Assembly (NCBI RefSeq): GCF_902825325.1
Contig: NZ_CADEAR010000002.1
Location: 124,001 to 188,000 of the forward strand
Source: Brucella tritici
GTDB lineage: Bacteria; Pseudomonadota; Alphaproteobacteria; Rhizobiales; Rhizobiaceae
Direction: 5' to 3'
Length of the DNA: 64,000 nt
The translations under genes were made by a program, and so were the position numbers. The notes beneath the pieces are model-generated. The model was not told the origin of the DNA. It made no database searches and saw only the letters and a list, made by a program, of their open reading frames with translations. How positions within the stretch are numbered: position 1 is the first letter of the stretch; each line of letters begins with the position of its first letter. Below are positions 27,305-35,949 of this stretch, piece by piece.

Positions 27305-28894
27305 TCAGGCAGCCTGATCGTTGATAAGGCGCTTCAGAAGCTCGAGTTCCTGCGCCAGTTTGGTGTCGGCTCCAACCAGATCCTCGATCTTGCGCACGGC
27401 ATGAAGAACCGTTGTGTGATCGCGACCGCCGAAGCGGCGACCGATTTCCGGCAGAGAACGTGGTGTCATCATCTTGGCAAGATACATTGCCACCTGACGC
27501 GGCTTGACGATGGTGCGCGTGCGGCGGTTCGACAGCAGGTCCTGCTTCGAGACATTATAGTGACGCGCCACTATGCGCTGGATTTCCTCGATGCGGATAC
27601 GCTTCGGTTCGCCAACGCGGGTCAGATGACCGAGCAACTCATCGACGCGGTCGATGGAGATGTTCGGCTCGAAAGACTGGCGGAACAGAAGCTGGTTGAA
27701 AGCGCCTTCCAGTTCGCGACCCGATCCGGTAACCGTGCGGGCAACGTGAGAGAGAATTTCTTCGCCAATATTGAGGCTCGAATCTTCTGCCTGTGCGACG
27801 GCCAGACGGCGACGCAGCATCTCGACACGCATGTCGTAATCAGGAGCCGCAACTTCGAGCGCAACACCGCCTTGAAGACGCGAACGAACGCGCACATCGA
27901 GCGATTCCAGTTCGGAAGGCGCACGGTCGGCAGCAACCACAACCTGCTTGGCGCTATCGAGCAGCGTGTTCAGGAGATGGCAGAATTCGTGCTGGATAGA
28001 TTTACCCTGCAGGAACTGCATATCGTCGATCACGAGAAGGTCGATATCACGCAGCTGTTCCTTGAAGGACAGCGCATTGTTATCGCGGATAGCAGTGGCG
28101 AAGCGCCACATGAAATATTCAGCCGTCAGATAGACAACACGGGCCTTTTCCTGACGCTGGAGCGCGGCAGCAGCAATTGCCTGTAAAAGGTGTGTCTTAC
28201 CGAGACCGACGGAAGCATGGATGAAAAGCGGATTGAAACGCACGGCGCTGGAACCGGCTTCCGCTATGGTGCGGGCTGCGGCAAGCGCCACGCGATTCGA
28301 TGCGCCGTCGACAAAGCTATCGAACGTATAGCGCGGATCAAGCGGAGAACCCAAAACCGAGCCCGAAGCCGCTGCCGATTCTGCGACCACTGCGGAACCG
28401 CGCTTATCACCCAGCGACTGACCGCCAAACGACTGTCCGAGCGGGAACACCATCTTTTCGCGCGGAGCGACGGCGGGCTTGGTTTCAGCGGCTTCGCAGG
28501 CTTCCACGGGAGCGGCACTGCGCACCACACGGCTTACACCGCGAACCACGACTTCGACTTTCAGAATTTGCGGATTCTCTTCCTGCCACAGCTCGGTCAG
28601 AAGTTCGGAATAATGGTTGTTGATCCAGGAGCGCAGAAACGCCGTCGGAACCGACAGGCGGACAATGCTCTTGGAGATGTCGTCGAGCTTCAGACGACCG
28701 AACCAGCTGGAATAAATCTCGGTGCCGACGCGGGCTTTCAGCTTTGCCGTAAGGCGCTCGAAAACCTCGTCACCGGCATTGCCGCTCAACTCGACCAGGC
28801 TCTTGTCATTTCCGGTAGCAGAAGATCCGTGGATACGGTTCGCATGTGCATCATCACCCATCGTTGCCGTCGATTTACCGGTCATCATTGCCAT
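27305..28894 (-). CDS. dnaA: Chromosomal replication initiator protein DnaA
   Basis: About 529 residues from the ATG at 28894, chosen because AGGCAGGCGAG lies just upstream; a GTG at 29002 would add 36 residues, and later ATGs at 28888-28861 are also possible. Domain I ([20 protein letters not shown]), a long variable linker, and the AAA+ domain ([36 protein letters not shown]) are clear. Domain IV carries the DNA-binding signature [18 protein letters not shown]. It initiates replication by binding DnaA boxes, two of which lie upstream of the gene. Confidence 0.95.
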   Translation of the reverse strand: MAMMTGKSTATMGDDAHANRIHGSSATGNDKSLVELSGNAGDEVFERLTAKLKARVGTEIYSSWFGRLKLDDISKSIVRLSVPTAFLRSWINNHYSELLTELWQEENPQILKVEVVVRGVSRVVRSAAPVEACEAAETKPAVAPREKMVFPLGQSFGGQSLGDKRGSAVVAESAAASGSVLGSPLDPRYTFDSFVDGASNRVALAAARTIAEAGSSAVRFNPLFIHASVGLGKTHLLQAIAAAALQRQEKARVVYLTAEYFMWRFATAIRDNNALSFKEQLRDIDLLVIDDMQFLQGKSIQHEFCHLLNTLLDSAKQVVVAADRAPSELESLDVRVRSRLQGGVALEVAAPDYDMRVEMLRRRLAVAQAEDSSLNIGEEILSHVARTVTGSGRELEGAFNQLLFRQSFEPNISIDRVDELLGHLTRVGEPKRIRIEEIQRIVARHYNVSKQDLLSNRRTRTIVKPRQVAMYLAKMMTPRSLPEIGRRFGGRDHTTVLHAVRKIEDLVGADTKLAQELELLKRLINDQAA

Positions 28895-29399
28895 CGTCTC
28901 GCCTGCCTTCACATTCGTACGCGCCGTTTTCTGGCGCTTGTCATTTTTTCCTGTCCGGACCGCAGACTTATCATCCGTCTGGCGCGGCAGGTACTCACTC
29001 ACAAAGCCCGGCTCTATAGCTCTGGGCCAAACACAAACTCAAACGGTCCCATCAGGACCCACACCCGGATACTCCTTCCCGGCGACCTTTTTACGACTCA
29101 CAACACTTTACCGGAGGCTGATTGCCCGGAAAGAAATCCGCCACAACCATTCAATTGTCGGGGACATGCCTAAAACGGCATTCCGGTTAATGAACGGTAA
29201 GCAAACAACCATGAGGAACAGGACCTTACGACCAGAATGTAACACCCGCGGGCTGTGATGCCCACGCCAACAAATCCACTATTTGATGCTAACTCCGGGC
29301 CGGTGGCCCACCCCTCTTATGCCCTGACTTTAGCGAAGCCCTGCTGCAAAGGGCAAGCCTCAGAAAGCCACATTTTTTTGCTGAAAGCCCTTGCAGAGG

Positions 29400-29547
29400 G
29401 ACTCGACAAAAGTAGGGAATCGAATGCCAGCGAAATAACACCTTTGGATTCAATGCGTTTTCACTGAGCAATTTTTAGGTGATCCTGATATGTTCTGCCT
29501 GAAAATAAATTTAAAAATATTCCTTGACTCAAAACGCCTTCCGAGTC
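29400..29547. promoter_or_regulatory. Cluster of five GANTC sites upstream of dnaA
   Basis: GACTC at 29400-29404, GAATC at 29417-29421, GATTC at 29447-29451, GACTC at 29526-29530 and GAGTC at 29543-29547. GANTC is the target of the cell-cycle methyltransferase CcrM in alphaproteobacteria, and methylation controls dnaA transcription in Caulobacter. About one site per 256 bases is expected by chance in balanced sequence. Confidence 0.55.
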
Positions 29548-29559
29548 CCTAAACCAGCC

Positions 29560-29578
29560 TGTGGATAACAGTGGATAA
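29560..29578. promoter_or_regulatory. Two DnaA boxes upstream of dnaA
   Basis: TGTGGATAA (29560-29568) is the exact complement of the consensus TTATCCACA; AGTGGATAA (29570-29578) differs by one base and follows ten bases later in the same orientation. An AT-rich stretch surrounds them. The likely role is dnaA autoregulation; origin function is not supported, because the boxes are only two. Confidence 0.7.
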
Positions 29579-29717
29579 AAATATGCAACCATTTGAAAAT
29601 ACTAATTAAATCACCAGATGTGAAATTAGCCGCCCTGCAAAATATTCCAACTAGGCATTGAAAAATCTCTACAATTCAAGGTGGAGCGAGAGAACGTCGG
29701 CTTTCTGAAAAGCGTTC

Positions 29718-29753
29718 AAAAAAGAAAACCCGGCTAACAATGAGCCGGGTTTC
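29718..29753 (-). terminator. Rho-independent terminator of rpsT
   Basis: On the minus strand, AACCCGGCT and AGCCGGGTT form a stem followed by TTTTCTTTTTT, about 30 bases after the rpsT stop codon. Confidence 0.9.
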
Positions 29754-29782
29754 GAAAGCGATCCATAAGAATGGATGAATGA

Positions 29783-30049
29783 TTAGGCGTTCAGAGCCTT
29801 AACGCGCTGAGCGAGGCGAGATACCTTACGCGAAGCGGTATTCTTATGCATTACGCCCTTGGACGCTGCGCGCATCAGTTCAGGCTCAGCAGCCTTGAAC
29901 GCGACTTCTGCAGCCTGCTTGTCGCCGCTCAACAGAGCGTCTTCCAGCTTGCGCACGAAGGTGCGAACGCGCGAACGGCGGGACTTGTTGATTTCGGTGC
30001 GGGCAGCGATCTTGCGCACTGCCTTCTTGGCCGAAGGAGTATTGGCCAT
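29783..30049 (-). CDS. rpsT: 30S ribosomal protein S20
   Basis: 88 residues, full length. S20 binds 16S rRNA and stabilises the early 30S assembly. The sequence [20 protein letters not shown] is the family start, followed by the helical [15 protein letters not shown] and [20 protein letters not shown]. It is a single-gene unit with its own terminator. The 268 bases upstream, up to the enoyl-CoA hydratase gene, contain no convincing gene and must hold its promoter. Confidence 0.97.
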   Translation of the reverse strand: MANTPSAKKAVRKIAARTEINKSRRSRVRTFVRKLEDALLSGDKQAAEVAFKAAEPELMRAASKGVMHKNTASRKVSRLAQRVKALNA

Positions 30050-30317
30050 AAATGCCTCTCTTTTTTCTGTCAGCTAGCCAGGGGCAAAAACCGCCGGGCA
30101 CAAAACCTCTAGGGCAGCCGAGAAAATCCCTTGAGGTTCCCTGGGGCCACCGATCCGTGGGCGGGCTTATAGATCAGCTTTGGCGCGGCGTCAACGTGGA
30201 TTCTGCCCCAAAGCTTGATCAAAAAGCCGCAAACCCGGCCCGGAAGCCCTTCAAACGTGGCGGGAAGGCTTCCGGCAAGCTGTTGTCGGGGCGGCCATTG
30301 GACCGCCAGCCGATCAA

Positions 30318-31091
30318 TCAGCGATTCTTGAACGATGGTGTCCGCTTGTCGATGAAGGCTGCCATGCCTTCCTTCTGGTCTTCCGTCGCAAACAGGGAAT
30401 GGAACTGACGCCGCTCAAAGCGAAGCCCCTCGCTCAGCGTCATTTCATAAGTACGATTGACCGCTTCCTTGACCATCAGCACGGAAGGACGTGAGAAGGA
30501 TGCAATACGTTCGGCAGCCTTCAGCGCTTCTTCCAGGAGCTCTTCCGGCGCAACGACGCGCGAGACGAGGCCGCTGCGTTCGGCTTCTGCGGCGTCCATC
30601 ATCCGCCCGGTCAGGCACATATCCATTGCCTTGGACTTGCCGACATAGCGCGTGAGGCGCTGCGAGCCGCCCATGCCGGGCATGACGCCCAGCGTGATCT
30701 CCGGCTGGCCGAATTTCGCATTGCTGCCCGCAATGATAAAATCGCACATCATGGCCAGTTCGCAGCCGCCGCCGAGCGCGTAGCCTGACACCGCCGCGAT
30801 GATTGGCTTGCGGACACGGTCCACTTTCTGCCAGTCGGCGAACATGTCCTGAAGATAGGCGTCCACGAAATCAATCGGCTGCATTTCCTTGATGTCGGCA
30901 CCGGCAGCGAAAGCCTTTTCGGAACCGGTCAACACGATAGCGCCGATCTTGCCGTCCGTATCGAAAGCTCCGAGAGCTTCGGTCAATTCGTCGAGAATCT
31001 TGCGGTTCAGCGCATTCAGCGCCTGCGGGCGGTTGAGGCGGATGAGGCCGACGCCGCCACGTGTCTCGACGATGATCGTTTCATAGGCCAT
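30318..31091 (-). CDS. Enoyl-CoA hydratase
   Basis: 257 residues from the ATG at 31091, which has a strong ribosome binding site (AAGGAGGAG); the frame extends ten codons further without support. Crotonase fold: [20 protein letters not shown], the oxyanion-hole regions [13 protein letters not shown] and [20 protein letters not shown], and the two catalytic Glu positions (Glu in GGGCELA region and in [12 protein letters not shown]). It hydrates trans-2-enoyl-CoA in fatty acid beta oxidation, most similar to short-chain (mitochondrial ECHS1-like) enzymes. It stands alone. Confidence 0.93.
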   Translation of the reverse strand: MAYETIIVETRGGVGLIRLNRPQALNALNRKILDELTEALGAFDTDGKIGAIVLTGSEKAFAAGADIKEMQPIDFVDAYLQDMFADWQKVDRVRKPIIAAVSGYALGGGCELAMMCDFIIAGSNAKFGQPEITLGVMPGMGGSQRLTRYVGKSKAMDMCLTGRMMDAAEAERSGLVSRVVAPEELLEEALKAAERIASFSRPSVLMVKEAVNRTYEMTLSEGLRFERRQFHSLFATEDQKEGMAAFIDKRTPSFKNR

Positions 31092-31176
31092 GGATTTGAA
31101 CTCCTCCTTCAGACAGATCAAGCATTTCCTGTTTTTCCTGAATCACGGAAAATGCTCTATCTTTTTGGTTTGAATC

Positions 31177-31221
31177 CGCATCTTTTCCGAAAACCGTTTC
31201 ACACTTTTCGGGATGCGCTTT
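31177..31221. repeat. Dispersed intergenic palindrome, copy 2
   Basis: Identical over 45 bases to 9785-9829. It lies between mutM and the enoyl-CoA hydratase gene. A second hairpin, AGCATTTCC with GGAAAATGCT, precedes it at about 31131-31155, so the gap consists of two adjoining repeat elements. Confidence 0.85.
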
Positions 31222-31269
31222 CGCTGATTGGCCGGCAAGGTGGACCGGCGGGGCTTCTTTTTCAAGGCC

Positions 31270-32151
31270 TCATTGCTGGCAGGAAGCACAGAAAAAAGTC
31301 GAACGTCCCGACTGTACCGCCCGTTCAACAATGCCGTTGCAAGCGGGATTTCTGCATGGTTCCCCCTCGCGTCCATAGACAGAAAATGAATGCTGGAAAT
31401 AGCCGAGCGCACCGTCTGCCTGAATATAGTCCTTGAGAGTTGACCCGCCCGCAACAATGGCTTCTGCAATCACCATGCGGATATCGGAAGCGAGCCGCTC
31501 CATGATTGCGGCGTTCTCTGCAATGGACCCCGCAGAACGCATGGGCGACAGATGACTGCGCCAGAGCGCCTCGCAAACATAGATATTACCGAGACCGGCT
31601 ATCAACCGCTGATCGAGCAGCGCCGCCTTGAGCGGAGTTCGACGTCCCTTGAAGAGTTCTGCCAGAATGGCGCCCGAGAGCAGATTGCCTGTCGGTTCTA
31701 TGCCGAGGCTTGCCAGCAGCGGATGGCTGTCGAGCGTGCCTTCTTCCGCAAAGAGCATGAAGCCGAAGCGACGCGGATCGTTGTAGACGATGCGGGCAGG
31801 AGCGCCGTCGGCGCCCAGGAGGTGAAACACGACATGGTCATGTGCGCTCAGCTTGGAGCGCTCATGGTGGAATTCGCCCGGCGTGTCGCCGCCGTCATTG
31901 GTTTCAATGCGAAACGAACCCGACATGCCAAGATGGCTGATGACGGAAAGGCCATCATCAAGATGGATCGTGAGATATTTCGCGCGACGTCCAAGCGCCG
32001 AAATGCGCCGGCCGGAAAGCCGTTCGACAAAACGTTCGGGAAAGGGAAAGCGCAGGTCCGGGCGTCGCTGCTCGACTTGGCTGACGGTCGCGCCCTCCAT
32101 GACGGGCTGCAGACCACGGCGAACCGTCTCGACCTCTGGTAATTCGGGCAT
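31270..32151 (-). CDS. mutM: Formamidopyrimidine-DNA glycosylase (Fpg/MutM)
   Basis: 293 residues. Removes 8-oxoguanine and formamidopyrimidines and cuts the abasic site. The N-terminus [14 protein letters not shown] carries the catalytic Pro1 (after Met removal) and Glu2. The helix-two-turn-helix region ([20 protein letters not shown]) and the Lys in FEKARKYL-like [15 protein letters not shown] are present. The C-terminal zinc finger has CRNPAC and FFCASCQQ, complete with four cysteines. Confidence 0.97.
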   Translation of the reverse strand: MPELPEVETVRRGLQPVMEGATVSQVEQRRPDLRFPFPERFVERLSGRRISALGRRAKYLTIHLDDGLSVISHLGMSGSFRIETNDGGDTPGEFHHERSKLSAHDHVVFHLLGADGAPARIVYNDPRRFGFMLFAEEGTLDSHPLLASLGIEPTGNLLSGAILAELFKGRRTPLKAALLDQRLIAGLGNIYVCEALWRSHLSPMRSAGSIAENAAIMERLASDIRMVIAEAIVAGGSTLKDYIQADGALGYFQHSFSVYGREGEPCRNPACNGIVERAVQSGRSTFFCASCQQ

Positions 32152-32227
32152 TGAAAACTGATCCTGAACAAGAGCCTTACATTGGCTTTGCCCTTATATG
32201 TTCAGTTTTGTCCGCAATGCCAAGAGC

Positions 32228-32776
32228 TCAGCAATTGGTACAGGGGATCGTGTTCGTATAGCGCGGCGCCAGATAATAGGTTTCGCGCATCGGAATGCTG
32301 GTAGAAATCCATGCATTGAGCGGCTTGTAGTCGAGTTCGACATCGACCTTGATGAAATATGATCCTTCACCAACGAGGCCTGCCGGAAGATCGCCGTTGC
32401 CCCCCTTCTTGGCTGCAAAATTCGCGATATTGGCATAGGACCAGTCCACCTTCGGCGTCAGGTTCTTGGCACTCGTGGTTCCGTCGATCCTGATTGCGGT
32501 GATCCTTATCTTCGGGTCGCTCCGGCCATAGGGCAGAAGCGAAGCGCGGCCGATATTGAACATGTCGTCCAGATCATTCTTCGTGATCGACAATTGGCGA
32601 GCAACCAGATCGGCGAGACTGCTCGCCGATCGCGACACTTTCTTGTTTGTGTCGAACCCGTCGGCAAGATCGGCGGAGCCCAGATAAATCAAAAGCAGTA
32701 CGGGAGCGATCAGGGCGAACTCAACCGCTCCCAAGCCGCCCCGGTCACTCAGAAATTTCCGAAGATAGTTACGCAT
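32228..32776 (-). CDS. TadE/TadG-like minor pilin of the Tad system
   Basis: 182 residues. The N-terminus has the TadE-family prepilin-like segment, GGLGAVEFALIAPVLLLIYL, in which GAVEF resembles the processing site cut by the prepilin peptidase and the hydrophobic helix follows. The rest is a periplasmic domain with no recognised motif. It lies next to a second TadE-like gene and close to the main pilus operon. Such pseudopilins are needed for assembly of Flp pili. Exact equivalence to TadE, TadF or TadG is not resolved. Confidence 0.85.
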   Translation of the reverse strand: MRNYLRKFLSDRGGLGAVEFALIAPVLLLIYLGSADLADGFDTNKKVSRSASSLADLVARQLSITKNDLDDMFNIGRASLLPYGRSDPKIRITAIRIDGTTSAKNLTPKVDWSYANIANFAAKKGGNGDLPAGLVGEGSYFIKVDVELDYKPLNAWISTSIPMRETYYLAPRYTNTIPCTNC

Positions 32777-32796
32777 GACAATCGATCGCTCTGGAG

Positions 32797-32834
32797 TGCA
32801 TCTCGAAAAGTTAGAAACGCTTTTCGGGGTGCAC
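32797..32834. repeat. Inverted repeat between the two TadE-like genes
   Basis: GTGCATCTCGAAAAG and CTTTTCGGGGTGCAC form an imperfect hairpin, a diverged member of the dispersed intergenic palindrome family. Confidence 0.65.
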
Positions 32835-32844
32835 GTCGGTTGTT

Positions 32845-33408
32845 CTAGTTCGGGAAGGGTTCATTCTGCCAGGTAAGCGTCGCAAAAAGCGGCATCGTGC
32901 CGTCCGCTTTGTAAGGGCTTTCCATCATATAGAGGATGTTCGTCAGCACCGGCCAAGCATACACCACATTGAGCTGGTTGATCGTTGATGTCCCGCTCGT
33001 CCCGGTAATGCCTGTCTGCGTGAGCTTGCCTTTCTCATCGAGAATCTTGTCAGTCGGAACTTTGTCGAAGCCTTCATAGGTTCCAAGATTGAGTGAAAGA
33101 TTGGGACAGCCCGAAGCGACCATGAACTGCATCTGCTGGCAGAGTTCCTTGCGCAGGGCTTCTTCGCTTATCGCAGTCCCTCTGATCTGGCCCGTTTGCA
33201 ATCTACGCGCCACCGTCTCCGTCGCGTTAGATATGACCTGACGCGCAGCAAAACTCATGCCGACCTCGATCGTCGCAAAGACGATGAGCAGGAATGGAAA
33301 GATGAGCAGCGCGAACTCAACCGCCGCCACGCCATTTTGCGCACGGACGAAACGGCGCAGGCTTACACCCACTCGCGCAAGGTGACGCGCCAAAAGCCCC
33401 AATGTCAT
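32845..33408 (-). CDS. TadE-like minor pilin of the Tad system
   Basis: 187 residues. The prepilin-like segment is NGVAAVEFALLIFPFLLIVF, with the VEF motif and a hydrophobic helix typical of TadE-like domains. A positively charged N-terminus (RRFVRAQ) precedes it. The C-terminal part is soluble, with two cysteines (residues about 90 and 101) that could form a disulfide in the periplasm. It lies 68 bases before the other TadE-like gene on the same strand, separated by an inverted repeat. Likely a substrate of CpaA in this locus. Confidence 0.87.
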   Translation of the reverse strand: MTLGLLARHLARVGVSLRRFVRAQNGVAAVEFALLIFPFLLIVFATIEVGMSFAARQVISNATETVARRLQTGQIRGTAISEEALRKELCQQMQFMVASGCPNLSLNLGTYEGFDKVPTDKILDEKGKLTQTGITGTSGTSTINQLNVVYAWPVLTNILYMMESPYKADGTMPLFATLTWQNEPFPN

Positions 33409-33506
33409 ACCCCACCCAACTCTTTCTGAATTCGATGGGGCGTATCGTTACAACAGGACAACCTGAAAGAGTATTAACGGCAGCGGTAGCTCATGCGTGA
33501 TTATCG

Positions 33507-33962
33507 CTATTTGTCGTCAAAACCGCTCTTCGTCGAGGCTTTTTCGCAATAGGGCGTGCAGGAAAGCGTTTGTACTTCTGCCTGACGGTAAATCCGCGTC
33601 GTTCCGCGTGTATTGCGGGAAACAACCAGTTCTCGGTCGAGAATCGGTTCGCCCTGCTTATCCATCACGACAATATTGGTGACGCCGAAATCCTTGCCGG
33701 TCAGAACGATGGTCTGCGCATCCTGAACAACCGCATCGGCAATCGACGGGTTCCCGATCACTACGCTGTCGGCAGGACGCGCCAGCCGCAGGATGCGTGC
33801 CTGACTTGTTTCAAGGGCAATATAGTCTTCCGCAGACGCCGGTGCGGCGACAAAAACTGCCATGAACGCGACGCCCATGGCGGGCACTGTGGCGAAGCCA
33901 CCCAAAGAAAACAAACGACGCGCCACGCGACATTCCCCCGCTGATATAATGGCCAAGCTCAT
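33507..33962 (-). CDS. Orphan secretin N-domain protein of the pilus locus (CpaC N-terminal-like)
   Basis: 151 residues. After a signal peptide ending at APASA, the protein consists of one domain like the N-terminus of CpaC (pilus assembly N-domain): SVVIGNPSIADAVVQDAQTI and GKDFGVTNIVVMDKQG parallel the SNPTIADAV and GKQIGQTNIFVFGPNG stretches of CpaC encoded 2 kb away. It lacks the secretin channel. Two starts are possible: ATG at 33962 or GTG at 33926 (with GGGGG before it); the latter gives a neater signal peptide. It may modulate or cap the secretin, but no function is known to me. Confidence 0.82.
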   Translation of the reverse strand: MSLAIISAGECRVARRLFSLGGFATVPAMGVAFMAVFVAAPASAEDYIALETSQARILRLARPADSVVIGNPSIADAVVQDAQTIVLTGKDFGVTNIVVMDKQGEPILDRELVVSRNTRGTTRIYRQAEVQTLSCTPYCEKASTKSGFDDK

Positions 33963-34063
33963 GAAGCCCCATCAATATAATGAGCAAAGAATGAACAGGA
34001 TTGGTGAAGGAAGAATTAAGTCGCTACCCCTCCTTGCACACCATGCCCGCAATTCGCCAAAGA

Positions 34064-34129
34064 TTAACCAATCGCGCGGTTGCCGCACCCCGGAGAGCGC
34101 CGAAACACTTCATTAACCCTGATTGTTAA
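34064..34129. promoter_or_regulatory. TTAACC-type sites upstream of the Flp pilin gene
   Basis: TTAACCA at 34064-34070 and TTAACCCTGATTGTTAA at 34113-34129. These resemble CtrA half-sites (TTAACC; full site TTAA-N7-TTAA, here the spacing is nine). They lie 95-160 bases before the pilin start. Confidence 0.4.
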
Positions 34130-34222
34130 GAGGGCCACAATTCCTCTCTCCTATGCTTGAGCGCATCCGAATTTAAAGCGCATTCCAAAAACCCGCGCGA
34201 TCGGAACAGCGAGGAGCATGTG

Positions 34223-34402
34223 ATGCCGACATTGATGACGCGTTTCATGAAGAACAGGGCCGGTTCGACAGCAATCGAATATGCGCTGATCGGCACGCTG
34301 GTTTCTATAATGATTATCAGCGGCGTCGCGCTCGTGGCCGGCAATGTCGGCGAAAAATTCAACGACACCGCCACCCAGTTCGAACAAGCGACGAACCGCT
34401 GA
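34223..34402 (+). CDS. Flp family type IVb pilin
   Basis: 59 residues from the ATG at 34223, which has GAGGAG upstream; the frame runs 22 codons further without support. This is the major subunit of the Tad/Flp pilus. The prepilin cleavage region NRAGSTAIEYALIGTLVSI has the required Gly before the cut and Glu at +5, and the rest is one hydrophobic helix with a short polar tail (NVGEKFNDTATQFEQA). It is the first gene of the plus-strand pilus cluster, and a weak TTAACC-type control region lies upstream. Confidence 0.94.
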   Translation: MPTLMTRFMKNRAGSTAIEYALIGTLVSIMIISGVALVAGNVGEKFNDTATQFEQATNR

Positions 34403-34420
34403 TCACTATAGCGTAATTCC

Positions 34421-34996
34421 GTGCAAACGGTGCCAAATGGTGGGATGACAGGCGACGCGGGGGCATCGGCAATGACAGCAGCAGCCATGACGGCAATCTT
34501 CGCTCTGGCAATGGTGACGGCCATGATCACCGACCTGATGTCGATGACCATTCGCAACCGCGTTTCCATCAGCCTGACACTCGGTTTCATCCTGCTCGCA
34601 CCGCTTTGCGGCATCTCTCTTTCCGATTATGGCTGGCATCTGGCTGTCGGTGGGATCGCGCTCATTGTCACTTTTTCGCTCTTCTGCCTTCGCGCCATGG
34701 GGGGCGGTGACGCCAAGCTCATTGCGGCGACGGCCCTGTGGTTCGGCCCCAACACCAGCCTCATGGATTATCTTGTGATGGTTTCGATCCTGGGCGGCGT
34801 GCTGACACTCACGATCATTCTCTACAGGACGATCCCCCGCCCGCTTCTGGCGGATCGCTATGCCTTCATGGGAACGCTTGCTCGTAAGGATATAGGCATT
34901 CCCTACGGGATTGCGCTTGGTGCTGCCGGACTCTGGACATTTCCACTGTCGCCGGTCGGAATTTCGATGATGGCTTATATAGCAGGAGCTTTTTGA
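34421..34996 (+). CDS. cpaA: Prepilin peptidase CpaA (TadV)
   Basis: 191 residues from a GTG at 34421; ATG codons at 34445 or 34472 are alternatives, and none has a strong ribosome binding site. CpaA is a short type IV prepilin peptidase without the methylase domain, an aspartyl protease of the inner membrane. The two active-site Asp motifs are TDLMSMTIRNRVS and MGGGDAKLIAA. About six hydrophobic segments are visible. It should process the Flp pilin 18 bases upstream and the TadE-like proteins. Confidence 0.92.
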   Translation: MQTVPNGGMTGDAGASAMTAAAMTAIFALAMVTAMITDLMSMTIRNRVSISLTLGFILLAPLCGISLSDYGWHLAVGGIALIVTFSLFCLRAMGGGDAKLIAATALWFGPNTSLMDYLVMVSILGGVLTLTIILYRTIPRPLLADRYAFMGTLARKDIGIPYGIALGAAGLWTFPLSPVGISMMAYIAGAF

Positions 34997-35057
34997 GCAC
35001 CTTCATGCGCAACGCCAGCGTGTAATCCCAATCTTTCTTTATTCGAATAAGATTATA

Positions 35058-35065
35058 TTAACCAT
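35058..35065. promoter_or_regulatory. TTAACCAT site upstream of cpaB
   Basis: The octamer TTAACCAT, an exact CtrA-type half-site, occurs 69 bases before the cpaB start in an AT-rich 137-bp gap that separates cpaA from cpaB. It suggests a separate promoter for cpaB-F and tadBC. Confidence 0.4.
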
Positions 35066-35133
35066 AATTACACGATTGCCAGTGCAATTTTGGAACACGT
35101 CATCGAGACGTGGGGATTTGCGTGGGGCACATC

Positions 35134-35949
35134 ATGAAATCAGCTCGACTGCTCATTTTAGGAGTGGCCGTTCTTGCGGCTGGTGGAGCGGGCTATATTG
35201 CCATGAACCTCTCCGCACCGCCGCCTGCCCCCATCGTCGTCGCGCCCGAAACACCGCAGATGAAATTGGAAGATGTGCTGGTTGCCACTGAGAATCTCGG
35301 GGTCGGCGCAGAACTGACATCGCAAATGCGTTGGCAGCCCTGGCCCGCGGAAGCAGTCAGCGATGGCTATATCACCCGTGCGAGCGAACCCGATGCCATC
35401 AATCAATTGAGCGGCGCGACCGTGCGGTTGCAGTTCTTCACGGGTGAACCGATCCGCAAGACCAAGCTCATCGGTCCGGGACAGAGCTTCATGTCGTCGA
35501 TCCTACCGCCCGGCATGCGCGCCGTCGCGACACAGATCAATGCCGAAAGCTCGGCCGGTGGTTTCATTCTCCCCAATGATTTCGTCGATGTCATCATGAC
35601 CCGCCGCAAGCCGGACAATGGCGATAAATCGCTGACACCCTTCACCACCGAAACCGTGTTGCAGAACGTACGTGTTCTGGCCATTGATCAGGCCATTCAG
35701 GAAGACGAGCAGGGCCGCAAGGTTATGGTCGGCCAGACAGCCACGCTCGAAGTCACGCCGGAACAGGCCGAAATCATCACCGTCGCCCAGCAGATGGCGG
35801 ATCGCCTGACGCTGGCACTGCGCTCGACACAGGATGTCGAGGACAAGGATATCAAGCAGGCCGACTATCTGGTTTCCTCGCCGACCCGTAGCGGGACGGT
35901 CAAGATCATCAAGTCCGGCAGCGTTACAGAAATAGGACCGCGCTCATGA
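35134..35949 (+). CDS. cpaB: Flp pilus assembly protein CpaB (RcpC)
   Basis: 271 residues from the ATG at 35134. One N-terminal membrane segment (LLILGVAVLAAGGAGYIAMN) is followed by a periplasmic SAF domain: VLVATENLGVGAELTSQMRW and GFILPNDFVDVIMTRR. The C-terminal part has the RcpC/CpaB pattern (LEVTPEQAEIITVAQQMADR). It is thought to organise the secretin in the periplasm. The gene overlaps cpaC by four bases. Confidence 0.94.
   Translation: MKSARLLILGVAVLAAGGAGYIAMNLSAPPPAPIVVAPETPQMKLEDVLVATENLGVGAELTSQMRWQPWPAEAVSDGYITRASEPDAINQLSGATVRLQFFTGEPIRKTKLIGPGQSFMSSILPPGMRAVATQINAESSAGGFILPNDFVDVIMTRRKPDNGDKSLTPFTTETVLQNVRVLAIDQAIQEDEQGRKVMVGQTATLEVTPEQAEIITVAQQMADRLTLALRSTQDVEDKDIKQADYLVSSPTRSGTVKIIKSGSVTEIGPRS

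Larger units (their letters stand above)
28895..29782. other. Long non-coding region between dnaA and rpsT
   Basis: About 890 bases without a convincing gene. The part nearest dnaA (28895-29002) may encode an N-terminal extension or leader. The middle (29400-29550) has five GANTC sites. An AT-rich stretch at 29480-29640 contains two DnaA boxes. The rpsT terminator lies at 29718-29753. Small plus-strand frames here lack ribosome binding sites and family features. The region most probably controls dnaA. Confidence 0.7.

Noticed and set aside
29003-29782. Replication origin in the dnaA-rpsT gap
   Set aside because: Only two DnaA boxes are present, and in this order the chromosome I origin usually lies near hemE rather than at dnaA. 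Skew over the full chromosome would be needed to decide.
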